A DNA stretch of 39,718 nt from a virus, in the IMG/VR virus record IMGVR_UViG_3300031851_000059, positions 1-39,718 of that record. One strand, 5' to 3'. Each line of letters starts with the position of its first letter. Position 1 is the first letter of the stretch. The notes below the pieces were generated by a model. That model was not told where the DNA came from, did not search any database, and saw nothing but the letters and a program-made list of their open reading frames with translations. Below are positions 17,462 to 24,434 of this stretch, in pieces. Both the position numbers and the translations under genes were made by a program.

Positions 17462-17761
17462 ATGAAAATCATCGTAGATCTGTGCGTCGTCCCGATGGGA
17501 GTTGGCGTTTCCGTGAGCAAATATGTGACAGAGTGCCAGATGGTCCTTCAAGAAGCTGGACTCGAGCACCAACTTCACGCGTACGGCACGAACATTGAGG
17601 GCGATTGGGACGATGTGTTTACCGCGATCAAGCGATGCCACGAACGTGTTCACGAGATGGGAGCACCGCGGATCACCACCAGCATCAAAGTCGGAACTCG
17701 CACGGACCGCGAACAATCAATGCAGGAGAAGGTGGACAGCGTGACAGAGAACCAGTCATAG
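17462..17761 (+). CDS. MTH1187 family thiamine-binding protein (DUF77)
   Basis: The 99-aa protein starts MKIIVDLCVVPMGVGVSVSK and has ECQMVLQEAGLEHQLHAYGT, NIEGDWDDVFTAIKRCHERV, GAPRITTSIKVGTRTDRE. This is the compact ferredoxin-like fold of the MTH1187/YkoF group, which binds thiamine-like ligands as dimers or tetramers. It is complete and of normal length. It is a cellular-type gene on the opposite strand inside the leftward virion block, between terminase and portal, with its own AT-rich leader, so it looks like a cargo (moron) gene. What it does for phage or host is unknown. Confidence 0.8.
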   Translation: MKIIVDLCVVPMGVGVSVSKYVTECQMVLQEAGLEHQLHAYGTNIEGDWDDVFTAIKRCHERVHEMGAPRITTSIKVGTRTDREQSMQEKVDSVTENQS

Positions 17762-17809
17762 GGCCATCACGTCGACCTCATTCTCCAATGTCGGCTCATG
17801 CCAGGTTGA

Positions 17810-20077
17810 TCAACTTCGCTTCTTGCGTTGAAGATCCCTGAAACTCACTCGCTCTCGTTTCGGTATCGAAGGTAGATCCGTTCCAAAAAGCAATGCGCCC
17901 TGCATGGAAGCGGCGACGGCGGAGCCGACAAGGCAGTCGAGCCAGTGGTTGTCGGGTTGCTCAGGACGCGGCTTCCATTCATCGACGGTTCGGCCGCGGC
18001 CTTCGGTTTTGACGAAGTACTCGGCGGTGATTTGCTCGGCGAACATTCGGTGTTGTTCGGCTCGGTCACCAAAGATCGAAAGACAACCTCGATCGCCCAT
18101 CGCGACGGCGAGTCTCGCGTGCGTGAAGGACTTCCACCAGTTGGTGTCGTAGATCACGTGTCGGATCGCTCGTTTGCCGTGGATGGACGGGACTCGCCAG
18201 TTCAAGCCGACTCGGTCGCCCGGGCGCCGTTTGTATTCGCTGAATGGGTTGGATGAAGCACCGACGAATCGACCGTGGGACGGAAGCAGGATCGAGGCGA
18301 AGGGGCTTTGCCGGCAGAATTGGTAGACAACGTTGGTGGAGTGTCCCCAGTTCGCATCGATCAAGCAACGCTCGATCTTCATCGCAGCACCATCGTCTCG
18401 GTACCATTCTTTACCGAGCAACGTTTCGGTTAGCGATTCGAGACCGGCGTAGATGCTACCTTCGAGGCCAGTGCCTTCTGCAGCCGAAGCGAGCGTCAAT
18501 CGTGCGTCGCGCAGCGTGAAGTAGTTTCGTTTTTGGTCGGGATAGGTTCCGTAGTCGATGACGTAGCCGGTGAAGTCGTCTTCCCAGGCAGCAATGACGT
18601 AAAACAATAGCTTTTGCTGGACGTCGATGAATGCGGTGACGTGGTTGGCGGCGATGGGTAGCTGGAATTGCGGCATGCCGTTGGTTTTGTCGGCGACCTG
18701 ATCGGCGGTCAGTTGATCCGCGCCGACCGTTTCTTCCGGCAGCGGTTCGTTCTGGTACTCGGCGAAGAACGCGGCTTCGTCTTGAAGCTTCAAGTTCATC
18801 GCGTGCTGGATCGCCGATAGTTCGTCGTGGTTGAATCGCTCGGCCCAAGCGACCTCAGCGCCTTGGTCCATGACCTCACGATTGTCGCGATAGAAATTGG
18901 TGCCGGCCACGCCACCATCGCCCGCGCGAAATCCTTCGGCACGGACCTCGGCGTAACGTTGCCAGAGAGTCTCGTTCGTTGGGAACGAGTACACCATTCG
19001 CGTGCGTTCGCCGTTCCATTCGGGATGTTTATCGCGGTCGAGGATGTTGTCGGCCATGTCGCCTGGCCGAATCACAGTGCAGGGCATGATGCCCGAGATC
19101 TTTTTGCCTGGGCCGGCAAGCCCGAGCACCGCGCCGGCCAGGATGGCCTCACGGTTTGCACATTGCGATAGCGATCGAGCGGATTCATCGGTTTGCGGAT
19201 CGTCGAGAACAACAAGCGAAGGACGGACCGTTTTACCGTCGGGTCGTTTAAACTTCATACCGCGGATACGTCCGGTGAGACCGGCGACTTTAATGATCGC
19301 ACCGCTAGCCTTGCTGTCGGCGATCGTTGGCAAGACGACTTCTTTCGCAGTCCAGCCGATCTGGGTTCGCTTTCCATTGAACAACTGGCCGTTCGCGCGG
19401 TTCGAGATGCCGTCGAGGGCTTGGATCGGGAAACATACTTCGGGATAGTCGGCTGCCAGTAGATCGTTGCTATCGAGTTCGGTTTTGATCGAATCGAGCA
19501 TGTCGCACGCGTGACCTTCGTCGCTGCCGATCAGGCAAACGAAATCGCGATAGCCATTGAGCACCGCCCAAATGCACGCAACTTCCGCCAGTGAGCTTTT
19601 GCCCGATCCGCGAGCCATCGCAAGCGAGAACAATCCGCCTCGAATCACGGCTTCTTCAATCTTGGCGATGACTTTCAAATGGTCGGGCGACCAGGCCAGA
19701 TGAAACGTCAGATTGAAGTAGGCTTCGCAAAAGAACCGAAAGCTGCCGGCGGCTTTGGCTTTGCGTTCCGGATCCGCGACTTCGGGCATCTCGCCGATGT
19801 CTCGTCCGGCCAACGCGATGGCTGCGTTACGCTCGCGCGACTTAGCTTTCAGCTTGGCGTATGGATCTTCATCGCCTTGCGGTTTTGGCTTGTGGCGTAC
19901 TTCATGGAGCCATGACGCATAACGAAGCAAATCGACGTGTCGGCCGTCTCCGATGCGGTTGCCAGCTCGAGTTCGATGGCGATGGAGTTGCCGTTCGTTG
20001 ATGACTTCGCCAAGCGGCGTGGAGTTCAACAACCGACAACATTCGCTCGGCCGAAGTTTGCGAGGGTCAATCGCCAC
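17810..20077 (-). CDS. Terminase large subunit (gpA-like) with N-terminal DNA-binding-like domain
   Basis: The 755-aa protein starts at a GTG with AAGGAG eight bases upstream. Residues ~10-60 (RPSECCRLLNSTPLGEV to LLRYASWLHEV) form a small domain also found in the preceding gene. MARGSGKSS near residue 154 is the Walker A motif and PSLVVLDDPQTDE near 290 the Walker B motif. Later, FIDVQQKLLFYVI, CLIDANWGHST and a C-terminal LDCLVGSAVAA fit the nuclease domain of phage terminases of the lambda gpA/DUF-type group. The enzyme cuts and pumps DNA into the prohead. It is the second gene of the leftward virion operon. Confidence 0.9.
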   Translation of the reverse strand: MAIDPRKLRPSECCRLLNSTPLGEVINERQLHRHRTRAGNRIGDGRHVDLLRYASWLHEVRHKPKPQGDEDPYAKLKAKSRERNAAIALAGRDIGEMPEVADPERKAKAAGSFRFFCEAYFNLTFHLAWSPDHLKVIAKIEEAVIRGGLFSLAMARGSGKSSLAEVACIWAVLNGYRDFVCLIGSDEGHACDMLDSIKTELDSNDLLAADYPEVCFPIQALDGISNRANGQLFNGKRTQIGWTAKEVVLPTIADSKASGAIIKVAGLTGRIRGMKFKRPDGKTVRPSLVVLDDPQTDESARSLSQCANREAILAGAVLGLAGPGKKISGIMPCTVIRPGDMADNILDRDKHPEWNGERTRMVYSFPTNETLWQRYAEVRAEGFRAGDGGVAGTNFYRDNREVMDQGAEVAWAERFNHDELSAIQHAMNLKLQDEAAFFAEYQNEPLPEETVGADQLTADQVADKTNGMPQFQLPIAANHVTAFIDVQQKLLFYVIAAWEDDFTGYVIDYGTYPDQKRNYFTLRDARLTLASAAEGTGLEGSIYAGLESLTETLLGKEWYRDDGAAMKIERCLIDANWGHSTNVVYQFCRQSPFASILLPSHGRFVGASSNPFSEYKRRPGDRVGLNWRVPSIHGKRAIRHVIYDTNWWKSFTHARLAVAMGDRGCLSIFGDRAEQHRMFAEQITAEYFVKTEGRGRTVDEWKPRPEQPDNHWLDCLVGSAVAASMQGALLFGTDLPSIPKRERVSFRDLQRKKRS

Positions 20078-20273
20078 GATTCATCTCCTTCAATAGCCAA
20101 GCCGCATAGGCCAGAACGTTTAGTCGGCCAGTCTCATCGGTGGGTGCTCCGGCATCGATGTCAGCCTGGATTTGTTCCACTTCAACGCGCCGTCGCGCGA
20201 GTTTGGAAAACAACAACGCGGCCTGCTCGGACGTCATCGCGTTCGGGTTCAACTCTTCTCTTTCTTCTTCCAT
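20067..20273 (-). CDS. Small protein upstream of terminase, possible small terminase subunit
   Basis: From the ATG at 20273 (GGA upstream) it encodes 68 aa: MEEEREELNPNAMTSEQAAL, then LFSKLARRRVEVEQIQADID, AGAPTDETGRLNVLAYAAWL. It overlaps the terminase start by 11 bases. The layout matches residues 10-60 of the large terminase, including SE..x..LL, AG, DG-R, and YA.WL.E, so the two domains look duplicated. A role in site recognition for packaging is inferred from place and this likeness. Confidence 0.6.
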   Translation of the reverse strand: MEEEREELNPNAMTSEQAALLFSKLARRRVEVEQIQADIDAGAPTDETGRLNVLAYAAWLLKEMNRGD

Positions 20274-20421
20274 GAATCGGTCCAACTGCTAGGGATAGGC
20301 GAACATGCAACACGTCGCGACACGCCCGCGACTGTCGCGAAGCGAACCATGTTTCGGGTACTCGGCCACATGTTTTGGGCGGCGACAGTGGGCCGGAACA
20401 GGCCGCCTGTGGGCATGAAAA
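20274..20421. other. Divergent intergenic region between virion and plus-strand modules
   Basis: This stretch separates the leftward packaging operon from the first rightward module. It must contain the promoter for the terminase genes, but I see no clear -35/-10 pair and no copy of the ACCGGGTAGGT element. It holds short GC-rich inverted repeats around 20310-20330 (CGTCGCGACACGCCCGCGAC). Confidence 0.4.
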
Positions 20422-20495
20422 GAAAGCTGCAGATTCCTCGAAGATTACTTTCTGACTTCGCTTGAGGTCCTCCGAAACGCATGGCTCATGTGTCA
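20422..20495 (+). promoter_or_regulatory. Plus-strand repeat promoter P1
   Basis: This is copy 1 of a ~65-80 bp repeat. The core is TTCGCTTG (20457-20464) followed by GAAACGCATGGCTCATGTGT (20474-20493). A -35-like TTGAGG and a -10-like TCATGT are spaced by 18 bases. The amidoligase ATG lies ~65 bases further on. Copy 1 differs most from the others between TTCGCTTG and GAAACGC. Confidence 0.6.
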
Positions 20496-20556
20496 CACGC
20501 GAACGCAAAACGCATCGCGAAACACATCGAACCAACCACCCATCGGAGACCTAGCC

Positions 20557-21414
20557 ATGCAAGCCAACGACATCGCCTTTGGAATCGAAATCGAAACCAC
20601 TTTGCCCGGCCGCGACCGCACGCCGATCGGCGGATACCACAACGGATTGCCGGTCGCCTGGCTGCCCACGGGATGGAAGGCAGAACGCGACAGCAGCATC
20701 CGCACACCGGCCGGACGCAAACCGGCCGAGTTCGTATCACCGATCCTTCGCGGATACGAAGGGCTTCAAAACGTGGAACGGGCGGTCGACGCGATCAAGG
20801 AACGGGGCGGACGGGTAAACGAGTCTTGCGGGCTTCACATTACGGTGACTTGGAATGGCGACGCGGCCGCGCTGGCCAGATTGATTTCTTTGGTAAGCAA
20901 CCACGAGAAAGCCATCTACGCTTCAACCGGAACGCGACGACGCGAGCGAAACAGCTGGGCCAAGCAAATCAAAACCTATGGCAACAAAGACGCGGCCAAA
21001 CGACGATGCGAAAGCGACCGCTACCACCTTTTGAACCTGACGCACCTCGCACGCGAACGATCGCGAATCGAATTCCGGGCCTTCGGGGGAACGCTCAACA
21101 AAACGAAACTGATCGGATACATCCAGATGGTGCTTGGCTTGGTAGAGCTGGCCTTGAACTCGAAGCGATGCAGCGGCTGGGATTACAACAAGAAGCCCGG
21201 AACGAAAAGCTGCTGGGATCGACCCACGGCAGGTCACGGCGAAACGGAACTCAACCGACTCTTCTACCGACTTGGCTGGACAAAGGGTTGGTACAAAGGC
21301 GACCTTCGCGACAAACGTTTTGGCCAACTTTCGCAAGGCGACGCGACCTGCGATTGGAAGCCGGTCAAAAAGAAGCTGCTTGACTTGGCCCGCAAATACG
21401 ACCAAGCGGCCTAA
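20557..21414 (+). CDS. Amidoligase-family enzyme
   Basis: The 285-aa protein starts at an ATG with GGAG eight bases upstream. Key motifs are AFGIEIETT (residues 7-15), ESCGLHITVTW (89-99) and RIEFRAFGGTLN (170-181), the conserved blocks of the Amidoligase_2 group with a glutamine-synthetase-like/GCS2-like fold. Such enzymes join a carboxylate to an amine using ATP, perhaps making peptide or lipid amides or modifying proteins. Family members often occur in phages and plasmids. It is alone in the first plus-strand module, with a terminator directly after. The substrate is unknown. A second open frame fully overlaps this gene in another frame and was judged spurious. Confidence 0.8.
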   Translation: MQANDIAFGIEIETTLPGRDRTPIGGYHNGLPVAWLPTGWKAERDSSIRTPAGRKPAEFVSPILRGYEGLQNVERAVDAIKERGGRVNESCGLHITVTWNGDAAALARLISLVSNHEKAIYASTGTRRRERNSWAKQIKTYGNKDAAKRRCESDRYHLLNLTHLARERSRIEFRAFGGTLNKTKLIGYIQMVLGLVELALNSKRCSGWDYNKKPGTKSCWDRPTAGHGETELNRLFYRLGWTKGWYKGDLRDKRFGQLSQGDATCDWKPVKKKLLDLARKYDQAA

Positions 21415-21433
21415 CGCCTTCTTCTTTTCTTCA

Positions 21434-21468
21434 ACGCCGCCGAGCTTCGCGCGGCGTTTCTTCGTTTT
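21434..21468 (+). terminator. Terminator after amidoligase
   Basis: ACGCCGC (21434-21440) pairs with GCGGCGT (21451-21457), followed by TTCTTCGTTTT. It lies 19 bases after the amidoligase stop. Confidence 0.75.
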
Positions 21469-21586
21469 GTGGCCGCGACGCTCGTCAACTGCGGGCGGTT
21501 TCGGGTAGGTCAAAGGTAGAGGGGCAGCTTCTGGGACATACGCACACGCGGCCGATGTGGGCGACACGGGCAGCATCAATAAACCT
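21469..21586 (+). other. Spacer between modules 1 and 2
   Basis: No gene is seen here. The stretch carries TTCGGGTAGGTCAAAGG near 21500, a partial likeness to the ACCGGGTAGGT element but on the other strand, and a CACACGCGGCCGATGTGGGC segment that resembles the stretch upstream of P3. Confidence 0.3.
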
Positions 21587-21655
21587 GAGAAAAGCCTGCG
21601 AATTACTGGCTGGATTCGCTTGCTGTGTTTGGAAACGCATGGCTCATGTGTGTCA
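21587..21655 (+). promoter_or_regulatory. Plus-strand repeat promoter P2
   Basis: Copy 2 has GAGAAAAGCCTGCGAATTAC at its left end and the core at 21615-21651 (TTCGCTTGCTGTG, then GAAACGCATGGCTCATGTGT). The -35-like TTGCTG and -10-like TCATGT are 18 bases apart. The start codon lies ~48 bases downstream of the -10. Confidence 0.65.
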
Positions 21656-21696
21656 TCGGAAGACGGTTTTTCATTTACCCAAACGGAGAAACAAAC

Positions 21697-21972
21697 ATGA
21701 CCCTTGGCGAACTGATCGGCTTGCTTGAAGAGTACCGCGACGAGCACGGCGAAGACTGCGAAGTGCGGTTGATGACGCAACAGAACTGGCCGTTTGAAAA
21801 CCGCATCGCCGGCGTAACCAGCGGAGCGGAGATGAACGAAGCGGAGCACGACGACCCGCACGAGTTCGCGGACGACCAAGACGTCGCCGAAGACGCGATG
21901 GTCTACATCGTCGAAGGCGGGCAGCTTTGCTACGGCAGCAAACGAGCGTGGGAAACCTGCCGCGATTGCTAA
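21697..21972 (+). CDS. Small acidic hypothetical phage protein
   Basis: The ATG at 21697 follows GGAG at good spacing. The 91-aa protein is strongly acidic: MTLGELIGLLEEYRDEHGED, CEVRLMTQQNWPFENRI, and MVYIVEGGQLCYGSK near the end. The E-V-R-L-M...N.P.E..I.GV pattern resembles small phage/plasmid proteins of unknown role seen near DUF4314 genes. No motif gives a function. A perfect hairpin terminator follows 15 bases after its stop. Confidence 0.7.
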   Translation: MTLGELIGLLEEYRDEHGEDCEVRLMTQQNWPFENRIAGVTSGAEMNEAEHDDPHEFADDQDVAEDAMVYIVEGGQLCYGSKRAWETCRDC

Positions 21973-21986
21973 ACGCGAACCAACAT

Positions 21987-22020
21987 GCCGGCGGCGAGAA
22001 AGATCGCCGCCGGCCTTTCT
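21987..22020 (+). terminator. Strong terminator after 91-aa gene
   Basis: GCCGGCGGCGA (21987-21997) pairs perfectly with TCGCCGCCGGC (22004-22014) over a 6-base loop, followed by CTTTCTATTC. This 11-bp stem is the strongest in the window and could let part of the transcripts through to the next gene, which has no promoter repeat of its own. Confidence 0.85.
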
Positions 22021-22044
22021 ATTCAACAACACAGGAACGAACCA

Positions 22045-22254
22045 ATGACGAATCGAGAGAACATTGAAGATGCCTACGCGGCCGCGCACATTCGGGCTTT
22101 GACCTTGCTGGAAAACTTGCATGAAAGGGTCGAAGACTTGCCGGCACCAGGCAATAACGACCATCCGATCGATTGGGGCCATGTTGGTTCCTTGAATCAT
22201 CTGTGCGAACAGCTGGCCGAGTTGAAGAAGCAATTCGCGCTGGACGAGGACTGA
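22045..22254 (+). CDS. Small hypothetical protein
   Basis: The 69-aa protein starts MTNRENIEDAYAAAHIRALT and ends LCEQLAELKKQFALDED. It is helical and acidic, with no recognised motif. AGGA lies upstream of the ATG. It sits between two strong hairpin terminators, so its expression depends on read-through or an unseen promoter. Confidence 0.65.
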   Translation: MTNRENIEDAYAAAHIRALTLLENLHERVEDLPAPGNNDHPIDWGHVGSLNHLCEQLAELKKQFALDED

Positions 22255-22279
22255 TCGGCATCCGCTTTCCTTTCCCAAC

Positions 22280-22316
22280 ACGCCGCGACGTTGGCAACCT
22301 GTCGCGGCGTTTTCTC
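22280..22316 (+). terminator. Terminator after 69-aa gene
   Basis: ACGCCGCGAC (22280-22289) pairs with GTCGCGGCGT (22301-22310), followed by TTTTCTC. The ACGCC...GGCGTTTTCTC pattern recurs at 23638-23670. Confidence 0.85.
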
Positions 22317-22387
22317 ATGTGCGGGTTCCTTGAGGCATTCGGATCGGACCGCACACGTGGCGAGTGTCGCCGGCCGGACGAAACCGC

Positions 22388-22456
22388 AGAAAGACTGAAG
22401 ATTCCTTCCGGACTTCGCTTGCTGTGTTCCGAAACGCATGGCTCATGTGTGTTAAC
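22388..22456 (+). promoter_or_regulatory. Plus-strand repeat promoter P3
   Basis: Copy 3 has AGAAAGACTGAAGATTCCT at its left end and the core at 22414-22450, ending ATGTGTGTTAAC. The -35-like TTGCTG is at 22419-22424 and the -10-like TCATGT at 22443-22448. ACGCATG and CATGTGT form an imperfect palindrome around GCT, a possible repressor site over the -10. Confidence 0.65.
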
Positions 22457-22504
22457 GCCGACGGGGCAAACCAAGAAACAAACCTTTCTGCAGGAGACGA
22501 AACC

Positions 22505-22747
22505 ATGCCCAAAGAGAACAAGACCGCCGACCTTCGCGGCGCGATGCAACAACTTGACCCAGCGACCTACCAAGACATTCGCGAAAGCTATTACCGCATC
22601 GCCGACAACCTCAAACCACTGGCCGACGCATTGGAGAAAGCCGACGCGGATCTCGGCGGCCAGGCTGGACCGCTGCTCGACGAGCATTTTCTCTTCCTGC
22701 AGATGTACGAACAACTCCGCAAGAGCAACCTCGGCGGGGTGGTGTGA
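22505..22747 (+). CDS. Small hypothetical protein
   Basis: The ATG at 22505 follows AGGAG. The 80-aa protein (MPKENKTADLRGAMQQLDPA..., YRIADNLKPLADALEKADAD) is helical and acidic, without a known motif. It is the first gene of the third module. A 10-bp hairpin follows. Confidence 0.65.
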   Translation: MPKENKTADLRGAMQQLDPATYQDIRESYYRIADNLKPLADALEKADADLGGQAGPLLDEHFLFLQMYEQLRKSNLGGVV

Positions 22748-22760
22748 GACGGAAGCCGAA

Positions 22761-22797
22761 ACGCCGGCCCCGGCTCTTCGGTAGCTCGGGCCGGCGT
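22761..22797 (+). terminator. Hairpin after 80-aa gene
   Basis: ACGCCGGCCC (22761-22770) pairs with GGGCCGGCGT (22788-22797). No T-tract follows, so it may be a pause, a weak terminator or an mRNA stabiliser rather than a full stop. Confidence 0.55.
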
Positions 22798-22864
22798 CGT
22801 CGCGGGCGGTCCCCGCGGCCTGACGATGGCAGCCACGCATCAAACTTGAAAACGGAGAAACGAA

Positions 22865-23347
22865 ATGAAGAAGGCAGACGTAAAGATCGGCGGTGAGTAC
22901 TACGCCAAGGTCACGAACAAGAAGGTCGTTGTGCGGATCGACGCCGAGAACTCTTCCGGCGGCTGGGACGCGACGAATCTTTCGACAAACAAAAAGGTGC
23001 GCATCAAAACGGCCGGCCGATTGCAGGGTTCGGCTCGCGCCACTGCGACTGGTTCGGAACCGACCAAGCGAGCGAAGAAGCGCACCGCCAAGAAAAAGTC
23101 TGATTCGCCGGCCACCGAGAGGAAGCTCTCCTGTGTAAAGGCGGCGATCAAAGTCTTGGAAGAGAGCAACGATCCGCTGAACACGCAAGAAATGATCGCC
23201 TCGATGACGGAGGCGGGGTACTGGACTAGTCCAGGCGGGAAGACTCCGCACGCTACGCTGTACTCGGCGATCCTCCGCGACTTGGCTAAAGGCGAGGAAA
23301 GCCGATTCGTGAAGACCGAGCGCGGCCGGTTCACGGTTCGCAGTTAA
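22865..23347 (+). CDS. HARE-HTH winged-helix protein
   Basis: The 160-aa protein has an N-terminal part (residues 1-55, KIGGEYYAKVTNKKVVVRID) like a small beta-barrel, a basic linker (TKRAKKRTAKKKS) and a C-terminal winged helix. The latter, CVKAAIKVLEESNDPLNTQE then MIASMTEAGYWTSPGGKTPH and ATLYSAILRDLAKG...RFV...GRFTVR, is the HARE-HTH domain also found in RNA polymerase delta and chromatin proteins. It likely binds DNA or RNA polymerase and could regulate the phage or host. AGA-rich upstream sequence contains GGAG. Confidence 0.8.
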   Translation: MKKADVKIGGEYYAKVTNKKVVVRIDAENSSGGWDATNLSTNKKVRIKTAGRLQGSARATATGSEPTKRAKKRTAKKKSDSPATERKLSCVKAAIKVLEESNDPLNTQEMIASMTEAGYWTSPGGKTPHATLYSAILRDLAKGEESRFVKTERGRFTVRS

Positions 23348-23365
23348 ACGAAAGGGACGGATTCG

Positions 23366-23599
23366 ATGCAAAAGCACTTCCACGATTTACGAGAGGTCGA
23401 TGACTTGGCGGACGGCGAGCGGGCTTTGCCCGAACCCGGCGTGACGTATGACTTGCGGACGATGGAGAACCGCACGGTTGATTCCGAGGTCGAATGTGTC
23501 TTCCGCAATGGCGACACGTTGTTCGCCCGCACGGCCGCCGGCGAGACGTATCCGGTGACGGGTGAAGGTTCGTACGTCTTGGTTCCACACGGCTTGTAG
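23366..23599 (+). CDS. Small hypothetical protein
   Basis: The 77-aa protein (MQKHFHDLREVDDLADGERA..., VECVFRNGDTLFARTAAGET) starts 18 bases after the HARE-HTH gene, with GGGACGG upstream. The C-terminal half looks like a short beta-barrel. No function can be assigned. Confidence 0.6.
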   Translation: MQKHFHDLREVDDLADGERALPEPGVTYDLRTMENRTVDSEVECVFRNGDTLFARTAAGETYPVTGEGSYVLVPHGL

Positions 23600-23637
23600 C
23601 CGCAACATTTCTCTGCTTGGCGAACGCTTCGCCACAC

Positions 23638-23670
23638 ACGCCCGACGTTGGCCACGATCGGGCGTTTTCT
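23638..23670 (+). terminator. Terminator after module 3
   Basis: ACGCCCGA (23638-23645) pairs with TCGGGCGT (23658-23665), followed by TTTCTC. It ends the third module before P4. Confidence 0.8.
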
Positions 23671-23743
23671 CGTTGGTCGGCAAGTTGGCCGCGCGAATTC
23701 TATGGCCCACGCGCGGCAACGTCGGCCGCGATTTCTTCCCGTT

Positions 23744-23824
23744 GAAAAACATGGCGAATCTCTCCGCATGTTTTCCGAAGTTCGCTTGCTGTGCTCGCCA
23801 ACGCATGGCTCATGTGTGTTAACG
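23744..23824 (+). promoter_or_regulatory. Plus-strand repeat promoter P4
   Basis: Copy 4 begins with GAAAAACATGGCGAATCTC and has the core at 23781-23817 (TTCGCTTGCTGTG, then AACGCATGGCTCATGTGT) ending in GTTAAC. The start codon of the DUF4314 gene is ~43 bases from the -10-like TCATGT. Confidence 0.65.
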
Positions 23825-23858
23825 CGTCCGAAACCACTTTTCACGAAAGCAGAAACTG

Positions 23859-24104
23859 ATGAAACACACTTGCAACCTCAAGGCGGGCGACCGCGTCCGC
23901 CTGGTTTCGATGACCGACGATCCCGACCCGATTCCCGCCGGCACCATCGGAACGGTCGTCGGTATGTATCCGCAGAGCGATTGGACGCAAGTCGATGTCG
24001 ATTGGGACATCGGCCGATCGCTGATGCTTTCCATTCCGCCGGACCGAGTCGTGCGACTCGCGGCCGGCGACTCCAAGACCGATTCTTCAACGAAAGGAAA
24101 TTGA
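23859..24104 (+). CDS. DUF4314 family protein
   Basis: The 81-aa protein has KAGDRVRLVSMTDDPDPIPA, GTIGTVVGMY, VDVDWDIGRSLMLSIPPDRV, an almost textbook DUF4314 sequence. This small SH3-like barrel is common in phages and plasmids; its role is unknown. The stop is three bases before the next start. Confidence 0.85.
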   Translation: MKHTCNLKAGDRVRLVSMTDDPDPIPAGTIGTVVGMYPQSDWTQVDVDWDIGRSLMLSIPPDRVVRLAAGDSKTDSSTKGN

Positions 24105-24107
24105 AAC

Positions 24108-24425
24108 ATGTCCACCAGAGCCGTAATCGCGACGCAAACTTACGACCGAGGTATCCTCGCCACTTACTTGCATTTCGATGGCTACCCAGAACACGTTCTC
24201 CCAATACTGGTCGATGGCTACTTGGATCCGGACGAAGCGATCGAGTTGATCGAAGGCGGCGAACTGCGATCGCTATCTCCGCGACCGGCCGAACCAGAGT
24301 ATTTCGAGAACAGCCGACGCACCGAGGAATTGAAAGACGAATCGGAGCTCGACCGGCTTGCCCGCTACCTGAACGCGGAGCACATCTATTTCTACGATGA
24401 CATGTGGCGTCATCGGAAGGTTTAG
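24108..24425 (+). CDS. Hypothetical phage protein with FDGYPEHVLPIL motif
   Basis: The 105-aa protein (MSTRAVIATQTYDRGILATY, LHFDGYPEHVLPILVDGYLD) matches a pattern I recall from small phage and plasmid proteins near DUF4314 genes, where a Y.H.DGYPE.VLP.L block is conserved. It is acidic and has YFYDDMW near its end. GGAAATTGAAAC precedes the ATG. It is the last plus-strand gene, and the convergent methyltransferase ends nine bases away, with no terminator between. Confidence 0.65.
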   Translation: MSTRAVIATQTYDRGILATYLHFDGYPEHVLPILVDGYLDPDEAIELIEGGELRSLSPRPAEPEYFENSRRTEELKDESELDRLARYLNAEHIYFYDDMWRHRKV

Positions 24426-24434
24426 CAACGAAGG

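Noticed and set aside
17123-17716. A 197-codon minus frame opposite the thiamine-binding gene
   Set aside because: It crosses intergenic repeats and lies opposite a well-matched family member.
20481-21383. A 300-codon plus-strand frame overlapping the amidoligase
   Set aside because: Arg/Thr/Gln-rich shadow frame; the other frame has clear amidoligase motifs and a good ribosome site.
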